Of a DNA stretch of 64,000 nucleotides, positions 44,070 through 52,964 are shown piece after piece. The translations under genes and the position numbers were made by a program. Origin of the DNA: an uncultured Prevotellaceae bacterium (GTDB taxonomy: Bacteria > Bacteroidota > Bacteroidia > Bacteroidales > Muribaculaceae). Location of the stretch: positions 57,159 through 121,158 of the forward strand of contig ONGE01000003.1 of the NCBI GenBank assembly GCA_900317325.1, given 5' to 3'. The first letter of the stretch is position 1; each line of letters begins with the position of its first letter. The notes under the pieces are model-generated. The model did no database searches, was not told the origin of the DNA, and saw only the letters and a program-made list of their open reading frames with translations.

Positions 44070-44104
44070 CTAATCGCTAATCACTAATCGCTAATCGCTA
44101 ATCA
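44070..44104. repeat. Heptamer repeat tract (CTAATCR)5
   Basis: CTAATCG, CTAATCA, CTAATCG, CTAATCG and CTAATCA in register in the thyA-folA spacer. The 7-nt period gives TAA in all plus frames and TAG or TGA in minus frames. Confidence 0.8.
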
Positions 44105-44118
44105 GCGCCAACGGCGCT

Positions 44119-44913
44119 TTACACCGACACCACTCCTTTAATGGCAGGCCAGGGGTCATAACCCTCAAGCGTGAAATCCTCGTACTTGTAGTCATCGATA
44201 CTCTTCACGTCGGGATTAAGCACCATTCGGGGCAAGGGACGAGGCTCGCGCGAGAGTTGCTCCTTGACCTGGTCGAAATGGTTGCGATAGATGTGTGCGT
44301 CACCGAAGGTGTGAACAAACTCTCCCGGCTCCAAGCCTGTCACATGGGCTACCATCATCAGCAACAAGGCATAGGACGCGATGTTGAACGGCACACCCAG
44401 GAACAGGTCAGCACTGCGCTGATACAGCTGCAGACTCAGTTTACCCTCGGCCACATAGAACTGGAACAGCGAGTGGCAGGGCGGAAGTTTCATCGTGGGC
44501 ACCTCGGCGACATTCCAAGCGCTCACCATGATGCGTCGGCTGTCGGGGGTGTTTTTTATCTGATCGATGACCTGAGCAATCTGGTCAATGGTTCCCCCGT
44601 TGCCGTCGGGCCATGCGCGCCACTGACTGCCATACACGGGTCCCAAGTCGCCGTTCTCGTCGGCCCATTCGTTCCAAATGCGCACACCGTGCTCCTGGAG
44701 CCAGCGCACGTTGGTATCGCCGCGCAGGAACCACAACAACTCATAGATGATAGACTTGAGATGGACTTTTTTGGTTGTCAGCAACGGAAAACCGTCGGCC
44801 AGGTTGCAGCGCAACTGGTAGCCGAACACGCTGCGCGTGCCCGTCCCCGTGCGGTCCTCCTTGTCCACTCCGTGCTCCATCACATGGCGCACCAGATCTA
44901 GATATTGTTTCAT
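44119..44913 (-). CDS. thyA: Thymidylate synthase
   Basis: 264 residues from the ATG at 44913, identical in length to the E. coli enzyme. A start 53 codons earlier would add unrelated sequence. The catalytic C146 ([12 protein letters not shown]), the phosphate-binding arginines near 21 and 126-127 (DSRRIM), and the folate-site MALH-equivalent [11 protein letters not shown] end are all present. It makes dTMP from dUMP with methylenetetrahydrofolate. It sits upstream of folA and lpxB in one transcript. Confidence 0.97.
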   Translation of the reverse strand: MKQYLDLVRHVMEHGVDKEDRTGTGTRSVFGYQLRCNLADGFPLLTTKKVHLKSIIYELLWFLRGDTNVRWLQEHGVRIWNEWADENGDLGPVYGSQWRAWPDGNGGTIDQIAQVIDQIKNTPDSRRIMVSAWNVAEVPTMKLPPCHSLFQFYVAEGKLSLQLYQRSADLFLGVPFNIASYALLLMMVAHVTGLEPGEFVHTFGDAHIYRNHFDQVKEQLSREPRPLPRMVLNPDVKSIDDYKYEDFTLEGYDPWPAIKGVVSV

Positions 44914-44939
44914 CAGTATATTGTTTGTTAATCGATTTT

Positions 44940-45314
44940 TTACCAGTTGAAAATGTTGCGCAACAGCCACCAGATGAGCACCATTGCAAGAAAGAGCCAG
45001 ATGAGCAGTGGAGCATTCAGGCGGGCATACAGTCGCGGGTTGCGAGTGCGACGGCTCTCGGCAAACAAGCACAGGGCTATCCAGGGTATGGCAATCAGCA
45101 ACAACGCATTATACCTGAATGCAGCCGCCAAATCGCCATGCAGCAACGCGTGAACAGCACGCTGACTGCCGCAACCAGGACATTTATAACCCGTGAGCGA
45201 GAGGAAAGTGCAACGAGGAAACAGTGTTGATGACGATGGGTCAAGCGCATAGTAAACCAAGCCCAGCACCAACAGCAAAGCGGCAACCAACAAAATGATC
45301 AGCGGTCGACGCAT
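44940..45314 (-). CDS. DUF2752 membrane protein
   Basis: 124 residues with three membrane helices (about 5-25, 60-85 and 100-120). The family motif [17 protein letters not shown] follows the first helix. DUF2752 proteins are small inner-membrane proteins of unknown role, often next to TM2- or CD225-domain genes, as here. It is transcribed between the GYF/CD225-like gene and thyA. Confidence 0.85.
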   Translation of the reverse strand: MRRPLIILLVAALLLVLGLVYYALDPSSSTLFPRCTFLSLTGYKCPGCGSQRAVHALLHGDLAAAFRYNALLLIAIPWIALCLFAESRRTRNPRLYARLNAPLLIWLFLAMVLIWWLLRNIFNW

Positions 45315-45326
45315 ATCGCCTCAAAG

Positions 45327-45935
45327 TCAGCGCATCGAAGCCAACCAAACCGGCAGGACCGACACAATCGGCTGGCAGATAATGCCCAGCACTATCGAAG
45401 CGATGCACCACCACGCGCCGACCTCGCTGGCACGCTTGGCACCCTCGATATCGCCCTCGCGGTACTTATTAGTCACCTTCATCGCATACACGATGGCCAC
45501 GATTCCGGCGGGCAGACAGCACAACAATGTCGAAATGATAGCCCAGACAAGGTTGGTGGGCGGGCAGGGCTCAGCCACTTCGGGTTGAGGCCCGGCGTAT
45601 TGCGGTTGCTGCGCCTGATAGGGTTGCTGTTGATAAGGCTGACCAGCAGGAGCCTGGGGCTGCTCGACGGGAGCCACGGAATTATTCTCTACAGGGGCTG
45701 CCGGAGCAGGCTCTCCAATCGGCTGGCCAGTGACCATAGGCTCGGCTTGATTCACCTCGGCGACGGCATCGGCCATTTCATACAAGCCTTGCAACTCGGG
45801 CAATTGAGTGATTTTCACCCAGTCACTGAGGCCCTCATGCCAGACATAGGCGGCCGAGGTGAGCCCCATCTGCTTGAGCGCGTCAAGATCCACAGGTCCC
45901 GACTGCACTCCGTTATGGTTAATCCAGTACTGCAT
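45327..45935 (-). CDS. GYF-domain and CD225/dispanin-like membrane protein
   Basis: 202 residues from the ATG at 45935. Residues 1-50 form a GYF_2 domain (YWINHNGVQSGPVDLDALKQM, WHEGLSDWVKI), 75-125 a proline/glutamine-rich linker with PYQQQPYQAQQPQYAG, and 130-200 a two-helix CD225-like domain (LVWAIISTLLCCLPAGIVAI). Bacterial members are common in Bacteroidota and of unknown function; the GYF domain is expected to bind proline-rich peptides. It is first gene of a five-gene transcript ending with lpxB. Confidence 0.83.
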   Translation of the reverse strand: MQYWINHNGVQSGPVDLDALKQMGLTSAAYVWHEGLSDWVKITQLPELQGLYEMADAVAEVNQAEPMVTGQPIGEPAPAAPVENNSVAPVEQPQAPAGQPYQQQPYQAQQPQYAGPQPEVAEPCPPTNLVWAIISTLLCCLPAGIVAIVYAMKVTNKYREGDIEGAKRASEVGAWWCIASIVLGIICQPIVSVLPVWLASMR

Positions 45936-45962
45936 ATCAATTGATTTATTATAGGATTGTCG

Positions 45963-45970
45963 CAAAGATA
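45963..45970 (-). promoter_or_regulatory. -7 box for the GYF-DUF2752-thyA-folA-lpxB run
   Basis: Minus-strand TATCTTTG, 27 nt before the ATG at 45935. It is placed to serve all five genes. Confidence 0.55.
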
Positions 45971-46046
45971 ATCATATTATTTCAAACCGTAAAAGGTTGA
46001 ACCCTAAAAAAGCAAAAACGCAACCCGGTCTATGCGTCACAAAAAA

Positions 46047-46895
46047 TCAGAAGTCGCTGAAGAAGGTGGGGCGGATAAGCAAGCCGATGCGTATCCTGGA
46101 ATGGTATTGCTTATAGTCAAGCAGGCTCTCGCCATAGCCGTTGTAGTACTGCAACATGATGAACTGGTTGGAGTTATGGTTGATGCGATAACCCAACTGG
46201 ACGATGGTGTTAAAATTGAGGTTCCACCCCTTGCGCTTGACCAGCGTCATGTCGAGCACCCACTTGTCGTCGGTGCTTTTGGCCTGAAAACCTGCCTGAT
46301 ACAATCCGCTATACTTGAGGATGTCACGGTTGTATTTACCGTCGACAATGGGAATCCAGTATTTGGCATGGGCCATCAGGACAGGAGAGATATAGGCCTC
46401 GCCGGCCCACGAGATCTTGTTCCAACTGCGTGATGCGGTGCCATCGCGTCCGTTGGACTCATGTTCTACCATCACCGTAACCTTGCCGACCAACCTGTTT
46501 TTCATGATGATGAACTTCGACAGTCCCACACCGGGGTTGAAATTCAGGTCATGGAAGGGCAATGAGTTCTCGAAGACATGCCAGATGGCCTTCTGGCTGT
46601 AAAACAGGTACAGATAGGTGTTTCCGGGCAGCACACTCTTGGTGAGACGCTGCTGGAAACTGATCTGGAACTTGACATCGCTGTTGAACTCGTCAGGTTT
46701 GCCTCCCAGAACAGTTCCACCCACAAAATAAGTGTCTTTGTACAAGCTGAAGTAAGGTCGGCTGTCCAATTCGGCACGAATACTGTCAGCGATTTCTTTG
46801 CTTGATTTTTCAACCGTCACGATCTGGCCCAATGCGGGAGTCATCATTCCGGCCAGCATGATTAAGGCGATGGTAGCTAAACGTGTAATATTCAT
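46047..46895 (-). CDS. pldA: Outer-membrane phospholipase A
   Basis: 282 residues from the ATG at 46895, which gives a signal peptide (TPALGQ); earlier in-frame codons give none. The catalytic triad matches the E. coli enzyme spacing: H145 and S147 in VEHESNGRD and N159 in SRSWNK. The rest is a 12-stranded barrel ending in an aromatic residue (TFFSDF). OMPLA hydrolyses phospholipids that reach the outer leaflet and keeps the barrier asymmetric. It starts 22 nt after the DUF554 gene stop. Confidence 0.9.
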   Translation of the reverse strand: MNITRLATIALIMLAGMMTPALGQIVTVEKSSKEIADSIRAELDSRPYFSLYKDTYFVGGTVLGGKPDEFNSDVKFQISFQQRLTKSVLPGNTYLYLFYSQKAIWHVFENSLPFHDLNFNPGVGLSKFIIMKNRLVGKVTVMVEHESNGRDGTASRSWNKISWAGEAYISPVLMAHAKYWIPIVDGKYNRDILKYSGLYQAGFQAKSTDDKWVLDMTLVKRKGWNLNFNTIVQLGYRINHNSNQFIMLQYYNGYGESLLDYKQYHSRIRIGLLIRPTFFSDF

Positions 46896-46917
46896 CGACG
46901 AAACATTTTTGATTATT

Positions 46918-47607
46918 CTAGATAAATGACATGATGAGGAACCATATCGGCGGCACGAGTAAGGCGGGGAGCATGTTGAGCACATGGCAGTCCTTGACGC
47001 GCAGCAGCGACAAGCCCGAGCCAGTAATCAGCAGTCCGCCCACGATGAGCAGTTCGGCCATCAAGGCCTCACTCACAGCAGTGCTCGAGAGCATCGCCAC
47101 GCCGTAGAACATACCCTGCCACAGGAAGAGCACGGGCGCTGCCAGGAGCATGCCGATGCCGTAGGTCGAGCCGAAGATGGTCGCTGTCACAAGGTCGAGC
47201 GTGGCGTTGGTGAACAAGAAGGTGTGGTCTCCTTGCAATGCGCTGACCACAGGGCCCAGCATCGACAACGGGCCGATGCAATAGACCAGTGAGGCTGTTG
47301 CCAGCCCGTCGGCAAGACGACTTTGCGAACCGCCCTTGCTGCGGCGTTCCACCAGACGATGGAAGCGCCCGTCGATGTCAAGCGCCACCCCCACAACACT
47401 GCCGATGGCCATCGCGGCGATGAACAGCACAGGGTATTGACTCTTGGGCAGGTTGGTCACTACGGCATTCAGCCCGATGGCAAAACATGCCAGTCCCAGC
47501 GCGTCGTAGAGCACATTCTTGTATTTCTCCTTGATGCCCTTGTGCAACGCTACCCCGATGAGGGTGCCAACTACAATGGTACAGGTATTAACAATTGTCC
47601 CGATCAT
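46918..47607 (-). CDS. DUF554 membrane protein
   Basis: 229 residues from the ATG at 47607; an upstream frame start adds 14 residues before MIGTIVN. It has about seven helices, with the family blocks GTLIGVALHKGI, AIGSVVGVALDIDGR and TASLVYCIGPLSMLGPV. Inner membrane, no known substrate. It has a -7 box in the divergent spacer shared with the GH89 gene and precedes pldA. Confidence 0.87.
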   Translation of the reverse strand: MIGTIVNTCTIVVGTLIGVALHKGIKEKYKNVLYDALGLACFAIGLNAVVTNLPKSQYPVLFIAAMAIGSVVGVALDIDGRFHRLVERRSKGGSQSRLADGLATASLVYCIGPLSMLGPVVSALQGDHTFLFTNATLDLVTATIFGSTYGIGMLLAAPVLFLWQGMFYGVAMLSSTAVSEALMAELLIVGGLLITGSGLSLLRVKDCHVLNMLPALLVPPIWFLIMSFI

Positions 47608-47630
47608 AACTGCATTTTCATTTAGAGCCA

Positions 47631-47638
47631 CAAAATTA
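47631..47638 (-). promoter_or_regulatory. -7 box for DUF554-pldA
   Basis: Minus-strand TAATTTTG, 23 nt before the ATG at 47607, supporting the shorter start. Confidence 0.5.
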
Positions 47639-47680
47639 ATAAAAATCAAGCATCTGACACCGACTATGAATAATTCTCAT

Positions 47681-47688
47681 TAAATTTG
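47681..47688 (+). promoter_or_regulatory. -7 box for the GH89 gene
   Basis: TAAATTTG, 42 nt before the ATG at 47731. It lies back-to-back with the DUF554 box. Confidence 0.5.
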
Positions 47689-47730
47689 CATTCTCAACCT
47701 GACAACAACTGCAATTAAGATTCAAGGATT

Positions 47731-49923
47731 ATGGCAAGAAGATTCATGATATGGACGGCAATGCTGCTCATGACGCTGGCAGCTCATGCCACGACCGACG
47801 TCGACACCGAACAAGCCCAGGCCCTGGCGGCACGCCTCGCCGCACCGCTGGCCGCGAAGGTAGAGTTCCAGAAGATCAATCCCGACGGCGGCAAGGATGT
47901 GTTCACCCTCGAGAGCCGCGGCGGCAAGGTCATCATCGGCGGCAACAACGCCAATTCGATGGCTGTGGGCCTGAACCGCTACCTGAACCGCTACTGCAAG
48001 GTGACGGTATCGTGGTATGCCGACGTGCCCGTGAAACTGCCCAAGGCCCTCCCCGACGTGTCGGCGCCCGAACGTGTGACGGCACGCGTGCCTCAACGCT
48101 TCTTCCTCAACTACTGCACCTGGGGCTACACCATGCCCTTCTGGGGCTGGAAACAATGGGAGCATTTCATCGACTGGATGGCGCTCAACGGCGTGAACCT
48201 GCCCCTGGCCATCACGGGGCAGGAGGCCGTGTGGTATAACGTGTGGACCAGCCTGGGCATGAGCGACGAGCAGGTGCGCTCCTACTTCACCGGGCCCGCC
48301 TACCTGCCGTGGCACCGCATGGCCAACATTGACGGCTGGTGCGGCCCGTTGCCCAAGGAGTGGCTTGACGGTCAGACCGCCTTGCAGCGTCGCATCGTGG
48401 AGCGTGAGCGCGCCTTGAACATGCGTCCCGTGTTGCCCGCCTTTGCGGGCCATGTGCCGGGCCAGTTGCGAGAGTTGTTCCCCGAGGCCGACATCCAGGC
48501 GCTGGGCGATTGGGCCAAATTTGAAGAGCAGTACCGCACCTACTTCCTCAACAGCGAGGACCCGCTCTACAGCCGCATCCAGCGCATGTTCCTCGAGGAG
48601 CAGACGCGGCTGTTCGGCACCGACCACATCTACGGCATCGACCCGTTCAACGAGGTGGATCCCCCGAGTTTCGAGCCCGATTACCTGAACAAGGTGTCGC
48701 AACACATCTACGAGAGCCTTACTGCCGTTGACCCTGATGCCGAGTGGCTGCAGATGGCCTGGTTCCTCTATTACCAGCGCAAGGACTACACCCGGGAACG
48801 CACCCGTGCCATGCTCACGGGCGTGCCCCAGGGCAAGATGACGATGCTGGACTACTACTGCGAGTACAAGGAGATGTGGCGCGAGCATGACGGTTTCTAC
48901 GGCCAACCGTTCATCTGGTGCTATCTGGGGAACTTCGGCGGCAACACCAACGTGCAGGGCTGCGTCAAGGAAGCCGGCGAGCGCATCGAGCGGGCCCTGC
49001 AGGAGTGCGGCAGCAACCTCGTGGGCATCGGCTCCACGCTCGAGGGCCTCGACGTGCAGCAATTCCCCTACGAGTACATCCTCGAGAAGGCCTGGAGTTT
49101 CGCCAAGACCGATGAGCAGGTGGCCACCGAACTGGCCGACCGCCATGCCGGCCGTGAGAGTGCCCCCGTGCGTGAGGCATGGAGGCTGCTCTATGACAAA
49201 GTGCTCAACATCAGGCCCAACCTGCGTGCCGCTCCCCTGCCCTGTTCCTACCCCACCATGGGCAAGGAAGGCCGCCCGGTCCAGTATGACCCGCGCGACC
49301 TGCTGGCCGTGTGGGACCTGTTGCTGCAGCAGGATGCCGTGACGACCGACGCCATGACCATCGACCTCATCTGGGTGGGACGCCAACTGCTCGGCGACTT
49401 GTTCCTTGCCGAGAAACAGGCGTTTGACCAAGCCTACCAACAGAGGGACAAGAACGCGCTTTTTGCCCAAAGCGACCTGTTGTTCGAGATTCTGTCCGAC
49501 CTGGAAAACCTGAACAACCATCATCCTCATTGCACACTGGGATTGTGGCTGCAGGAGGCACGTGACCTGGGTTCCAGGACCAAGGTCAAGGACTACTATG
49601 AGATGAACGCCAGACGGCTCATCACCACCTGGGGCGGCAGCCTCAACGACTATGCCTGCCGCAACTGGAGCGGACTGATGTGGGATTACTATACCAAGCG
49701 TTGGGAAAACTACATCCGCGAGGTCACCGTGGCGATCATCTCGGGCAAGGAATTCGATGAAGCCTCATGTCGCGCCAACATCGACAAATTCCAAGAGAAA
49801 TGGGTCACCTCGACCGAAGAAATCTCCTACGAGACCGAGGAGAAAGACCTCTTGACCCATTGCCGCGAATTGCGTGAGAAATACCGCCAGCAATTCGACG
49901 ACTGGGCCCGCACAACCGAATAA
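47731..49923 (+). CDS. GH89 alpha-N-acetylglucosaminidase (NAGLU type)
   Basis: 730 residues with a signal peptide ending near residue 21 (AAHA). Domains: small N-terminal alpha/beta (25-120), TIM barrel (120-430) and C-terminal helical domain (430-730). The two catalytic glutamates are E308 (DPFNEVDPPS) and E438 (GSTLEGLDVQQFP), 130 residues apart as in human NAGLU. It removes alpha-linked GlcNAc, found in gastric mucin caps and heparan-type glycans, in the periplasm or at the surface. No sus genes or sulfatases are adjacent, so it stands outside a polysaccharide utilisation locus. Confidence 0.93.
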   Translation: MARRFMIWTAMLLMTLAAHATTDVDTEQAQALAARLAAPLAAKVEFQKINPDGGKDVFTLESRGGKVIIGGNNANSMAVGLNRYLNRYCKVTVSWYADVPVKLPKALPDVSAPERVTARVPQRFFLNYCTWGYTMPFWGWKQWEHFIDWMALNGVNLPLAITGQEAVWYNVWTSLGMSDEQVRSYFTGPAYLPWHRMANIDGWCGPLPKEWLDGQTALQRRIVERERALNMRPVLPAFAGHVPGQLRELFPEADIQALGDWAKFEEQYRTYFLNSEDPLYSRIQRMFLEEQTRLFGTDHIYGIDPFNEVDPPSFEPDYLNKVSQHIYESLTAVDPDAEWLQMAWFLYYQRKDYTRERTRAMLTGVPQGKMTMLDYYCEYKEMWREHDGFYGQPFIWCYLGNFGGNTNVQGCVKEAGERIERALQECGSNLVGIGSTLEGLDVQQFPYEYILEKAWSFAKTDEQVATELADRHAGRESAPVREAWRLLYDKVLNIRPNLRAAPLPCSYPTMGKEGRPVQYDPRDLLAVWDLLLQQDAVTTDAMTIDLIWVGRQLLGDLFLAEKQAFDQAYQQRDKNALFAQSDLLFEILSDLENLNNHHPHCTLGLWLQEARDLGSRTKVKDYYEMNARRLITTWGGSLNDYACRNWSGLMWDYYTKRWENYIREVTVAIISGKEFDEASCRANIDKFQEKWVTSTEEISYETEEKDLLTHCRELREKYRQQFDDWARTTE

Positions 49924-50064
49924 TTCTCAACTACGAATTAATAAAACTACGAATTATACGAATTGACATCCGCACGCCTTAGCGTGGGGCTGACTGGCGT
50001 ATGCCCATCTGTTTAATCCGCATAATCCGCCGACAATGAAGGCGAAAGGAGGGGAAAAGCTGTT

Positions 50065-50934
50065 TTACTCGGTGTAGTGTATCAAGGGAAAAAGGAGTTT
50101 CCTGAATTCGGCACCAGCCGCCGTAAAGGTGGTGATGTCATAGTAATTGCCGCGGTAGTATAACGAGGACTTGTCGAAATAAGCCACACGCTTCTGGTCA
50201 TCCCTGAAATACAGGGTAATCTTGCCGCGCGTGTCAAGACGGCCCTGAGAGAGCTTCGCCAAACTGCCCAGCGCATTGACCATGTTGCGGATTTGCCATT
50301 TCCTCTTGATCAAGAGCTTGTTGCCGGATTGACTGAGCTGCCCAGCGTCATAATTGGCTGGGGTTATGGCAGCCGGAGCAGTAAGATTCAAGTCGCTGTA
50401 GTCTATCGCTATGGAGTCAACCTCATGGATGTAGGACAGCAGATCGGAGATATCGTTGTTGAGCTTGAAATTCACTGGAAGCGTGTACCACACGTTCACG
50501 GGCTTGCCCAAGCGGGTGCCGGGGATGAATTTGGGAAGCGTCTGAACCACGCGAACAGCCTCGCGGTCGAGATCGGCATCGACCGAACGCAAGACCTTCA
50601 CATCTCCCACTTGACCTGCCGTGTCCACGACGAACTGAACGACGACCTTGCCTTGTATATTCTTGTCGGCGGCAGTGGAAGGATATGTGATATTATCCCT
50701 GATATAGGTCATCAAGGCAGCCTCCCCACCAGGGAACAAAGGCATCTTCTCGACAGACACGAACACCTCGTCGTAATCGCCCGCCGCGCCACATACGTCG
50801 CCAGCACTGCCATTCCCCGAGGCCGAAACCGTGAGACTGGCCATCACAAGACACACAACAAGAATCACTCCTGCAAACGGGCACTTGCACCGGGCTTCAA
50901 GCCCTCGGTCCCTCATGAATTCACCCTGTTTCAT
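50065..50934 (-). CDS. TonB C-terminal domain protein
   Basis: 289 residues from the ATG at 50934. One hydrophobic segment (about 17-37) targets it to the membrane or periplasm. Residues 60-155 form a TonB_C domain: FPGGEAALMTYIRDNITYP, QGKVVVQFVVDTAGQVGDV, REAVRVVQTLPKFIPGT and VWYTLPVNFKL. The C-terminal 130 residues match nothing I recognise. Without the long proline-rich spacer of TonB it is unlikely to be a full energy transducer. Confidence 0.82.
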   Translation of the reverse strand: MKQGEFMRDRGLEARCKCPFAGVILVVCLVMASLTVSASGNGSAGDVCGAAGDYDEVFVSVEKMPLFPGGEAALMTYIRDNITYPSTAADKNIQGKVVVQFVVDTAGQVGDVKVLRSVDADLDREAVRVVQTLPKFIPGTRLGKPVNVWYTLPVNFKLNNDISDLLSYIHEVDSIAIDYSDLNLTAPAAITPANYDAGQLSQSGNKLLIKRKWQIRNMVNALGSLAKLSQGRLDTRGKITLYFRDDQKRVAYFDKSSLYYRGNYYDITTFTAAGAEFRKLLFPLIHYTE

Positions 50935-50967
50935 ATCCGTCAATTGTTTTAGTTGTTCTCTATTCGG

Positions 50968-50975
50968 CAAAGATA
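50968..50975 (-). promoter_or_regulatory. -7 box for the TonB_C gene
   Basis: Minus-strand TATCTTTG, 33 nt before the ATG at 50934. Confidence 0.5.
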
Positions 50976-51063
50976 CAAAGATTTTTTTGAAAACGACAAA
51001 GAAAACACCCTGACATTCTTAGGGTATGCAGAAAAATGCTCACACTTGATTTTCAGCAGTTTA

Positions 51064-51095
51064 GGTCAACGGTGGGAAATTTACCGTTGCTGACC
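51064..51095. repeat. Imperfect palindrome upstream of the TPR regulator
   Basis: GGTCAACGGT pairs with ACCGTTGCTGACC (two extra bases) around GGGAAATTT. It lies 24 nt before the -7 box of the next gene, so a regulatory site is possible. Confidence 0.5.
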
Positions 51096-51119
51096 GATGA
51101 TGATGACCGAAAAAAACTT

Positions 51120-51127
51120 TATTTTTG
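51120..51127 (+). promoter_or_regulatory. -7 box for the TPR lipoprotein gene
   Basis: TATTTTTG, 42 nt before the ATG at 51170. Confidence 0.5.
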
Positions 51128-51169
51128 CAGTGAGAATCCCTCTCACCAACCCCTTGACGACACAGAACA

Positions 51170-52888
51170 ATGATGAAAACTACAATCACATACCACCAGC
51201 TGGCCGCGGCGCTCGCCACCGTGGTTGCACTGCTTGCCATGATGAGCGGTTGCAGTCATGGTGTGGACAACAGCCAGCTCACCCTTGTGGACTCGATGCT
51301 GGCCCAGAACCGGGGCGACGAAGCGTTGCAGATGTTGCAGACCTTCAACATCGCTTCATTTGATCACCACAACAAGGTTTATTTTGACCTGTTGATGGCA
51401 CAAACCGAGCATGCATGCAATATCACCGCCATTAGCGACAGCACCATCAGTGATGCCGCAAAATACTTCAAGACGCACAACGACCAGGGAAAGTACGCCC
51501 GAGCCTTGCTCTACCAGGGTTGCGCCAACAGGGACCTGGGACGCCTGGACAAAGCCGTCACCTGCCTGCGCCAGGCCGAGGATGTCGCGCCCGCCCAGGA
51601 CCTCAAGACACGCGCCCTTGCCAAGATGATGATAGGTGAATTGTACCAGAGCCAAGTCATGGGCGCCAAGACTGTGGGCGCCGAGAAATACCGCGAGGCG
51701 CTTGAACTGTTCCGCAGAATCGACGACAAGTACAATCAGATCATCTGCCTGAGTGAGCTGGGAGGGCTGTATCGCATCAACAAGGAGAAAGAAGACAGCG
51801 CCCTGTACTACATCAATGCCGCGATCGACCTCGCCATGAGTGAAATCAAGATAAAGTATGTGGTGGCGAACCTATTCAGCCGTGCCGAGTACCAGGCTGC
51901 CCACGGCAACTACCAGGGCGCCAAGGAAGACGCCCTTGAGGCCATCAGCTGGAACGGAAAGCAGAAGATTCACCCGAGGGTTCATTACACCGCCGCATCG
52001 GCCTACCTGCACCTGGGTCGCATCGACTCGGCCCGCTACTACCTGCAACAAGCGCCGCCGATGACCACTGCCGCCGACAGCATCATGTACTACCAGCTGC
52101 TCACCGACCTGGCACGACGCGAAAACAAAATCGACGACGTCATCAACTACCAGAACAAGGCGCACCATTTAGCCGACTCAGTCATCATGAGCGGCATGAA
52201 CGACAAGCTGATCGAGGCCGAGAAGAAATACGACGCTCAACAGTCGGCCCTCGAAACCGCCTTGCTGAGTTCACGGCTCAAGGGGACGCTGCTGGCGCTG
52301 GCATTGTTGGCACTGGCAGTCGGGGCGCTCGCCTTCATGGTGTGGCGATACCGCAACCGCCTGAAGATCCAGCAAACCGAATACGAGATGCAGAAAGCCG
52401 ACCTGGACCACTCGATCACGAGTCTGCAACAGATGCAAGCCCTGCTCAACGAGCGGGAAAGTTCCAAACAGCAGCCCAGCGAGCTCAAAGCCATCGTGGA
52501 CAACCAGATACAAGTCGTCCATCAGCTGCTGCAGTGGTCCTACGAATGCAACGAGACCACCTTTGCCAAGCGCTTCAACAAGCTGATGACGATGCGAGGT
52601 CCCGACGAGGTGGGCGCCTCCTATTGGGACAACCTGCAATCGCTGGCCAACGAACTGTATGACAACGTGCTGGTCAAGGCTCAAGAGGCGGCAGGCGGGA
52701 CCCTGCGAGACGATGAGATCAATCTGATTGCGCTGCAATGCCACGGGTTCTCGAGGACGGTCATCATGATATGCATGCGCTACAGGAACCTGAGAACCGT
52801 TTCCAACAAGAAAATCCAAATCGCCCACAAACTCAATGTCGCCTCGCTCGACGAGTTCCTGCAGCCCTATCTCCATCGCGAAGCCTAG
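51170..52888 (+). CDS. TPR membrane lipoprotein with C-terminal helix-turn-helix-like domain
   Basis: 572 residues. A lipoprotein signal comes first (Cys28 in MSGCSHG). About eight TPR-like repeats span 35-345, then a membrane helix (about 370-388), a coiled coil (392-440) and a C-terminal helical domain (485-572) that resembles a LuxR/DUF6377-like helix-turn-helix (DEINLIALQCHGFSRTVIMI, RTVSNKKIQIAHKL). This Bacteroidota layout places TPRs outside and a DNA-binding-like domain inside, suggesting a one-protein signal relay. Ligand and target are unknown. A start one codon later is equally possible. Confidence 0.8.
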   Translation: MMKTTITYHQLAAALATVVALLAMMSGCSHGVDNSQLTLVDSMLAQNRGDEALQMLQTFNIASFDHHNKVYFDLLMAQTEHACNITAISDSTISDAAKYFKTHNDQGKYARALLYQGCANRDLGRLDKAVTCLRQAEDVAPAQDLKTRALAKMMIGELYQSQVMGAKTVGAEKYREALELFRRIDDKYNQIICLSELGGLYRINKEKEDSALYYINAAIDLAMSEIKIKYVVANLFSRAEYQAAHGNYQGAKEDALEAISWNGKQKIHPRVHYTAASAYLHLGRIDSARYYLQQAPPMTTAADSIMYYQLLTDLARRENKIDDVINYQNKAHHLADSVIMSGMNDKLIEAEKKYDAQQSALETALLSSRLKGTLLALALLALAVGALAFMVWRYRNRLKIQQTEYEMQKADLDHSITSLQQMQALLNERESSKQQPSELKAIVDNQIQVVHQLLQWSYECNETTFAKRFNKLMTMRGPDEVGASYWDNLQSLANELYDNVLVKAQEAAGGTLRDDEINLIALQCHGFSRTVIMICMRYRNLRTVSNKKIQIAHKLNVASLDEFLQPYLHREA

Positions 52889-52929
52889 CCTTCTATCGGC
52901 AGGGAGCGCCGATGTGGGCTGATGGCTTA

Positions 52930-52959
52930 TTGCAAATCGCTAAAAAAGCACTACCTTTG
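52930..52959 (+). promoter_or_regulatory. Promoter for the LOG protein gene
   Basis: TTGC (52930-52933) and TACCTTTG (52952-52959) at ideal spacing. The ATG follows after only 5 nt, so the message is probably leaderless. Confidence 0.65.
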
Positions 52960-52964
52960 CAGCC

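Noticed and set aside
34215-44104. Heptamer tracts as CRISPR arrays
   Set aside because: Units are 7 nt without spacers, there are no cas genes, and unit sequences differ between tracts.
47722-49530. Long minus-strand open frame (602 codons) opposite the GH89 gene
   Set aside because: The plus strand encodes a complete alpha-N-acetylglucosaminidase with both catalytic glutamates; the reverse frame shows no family.
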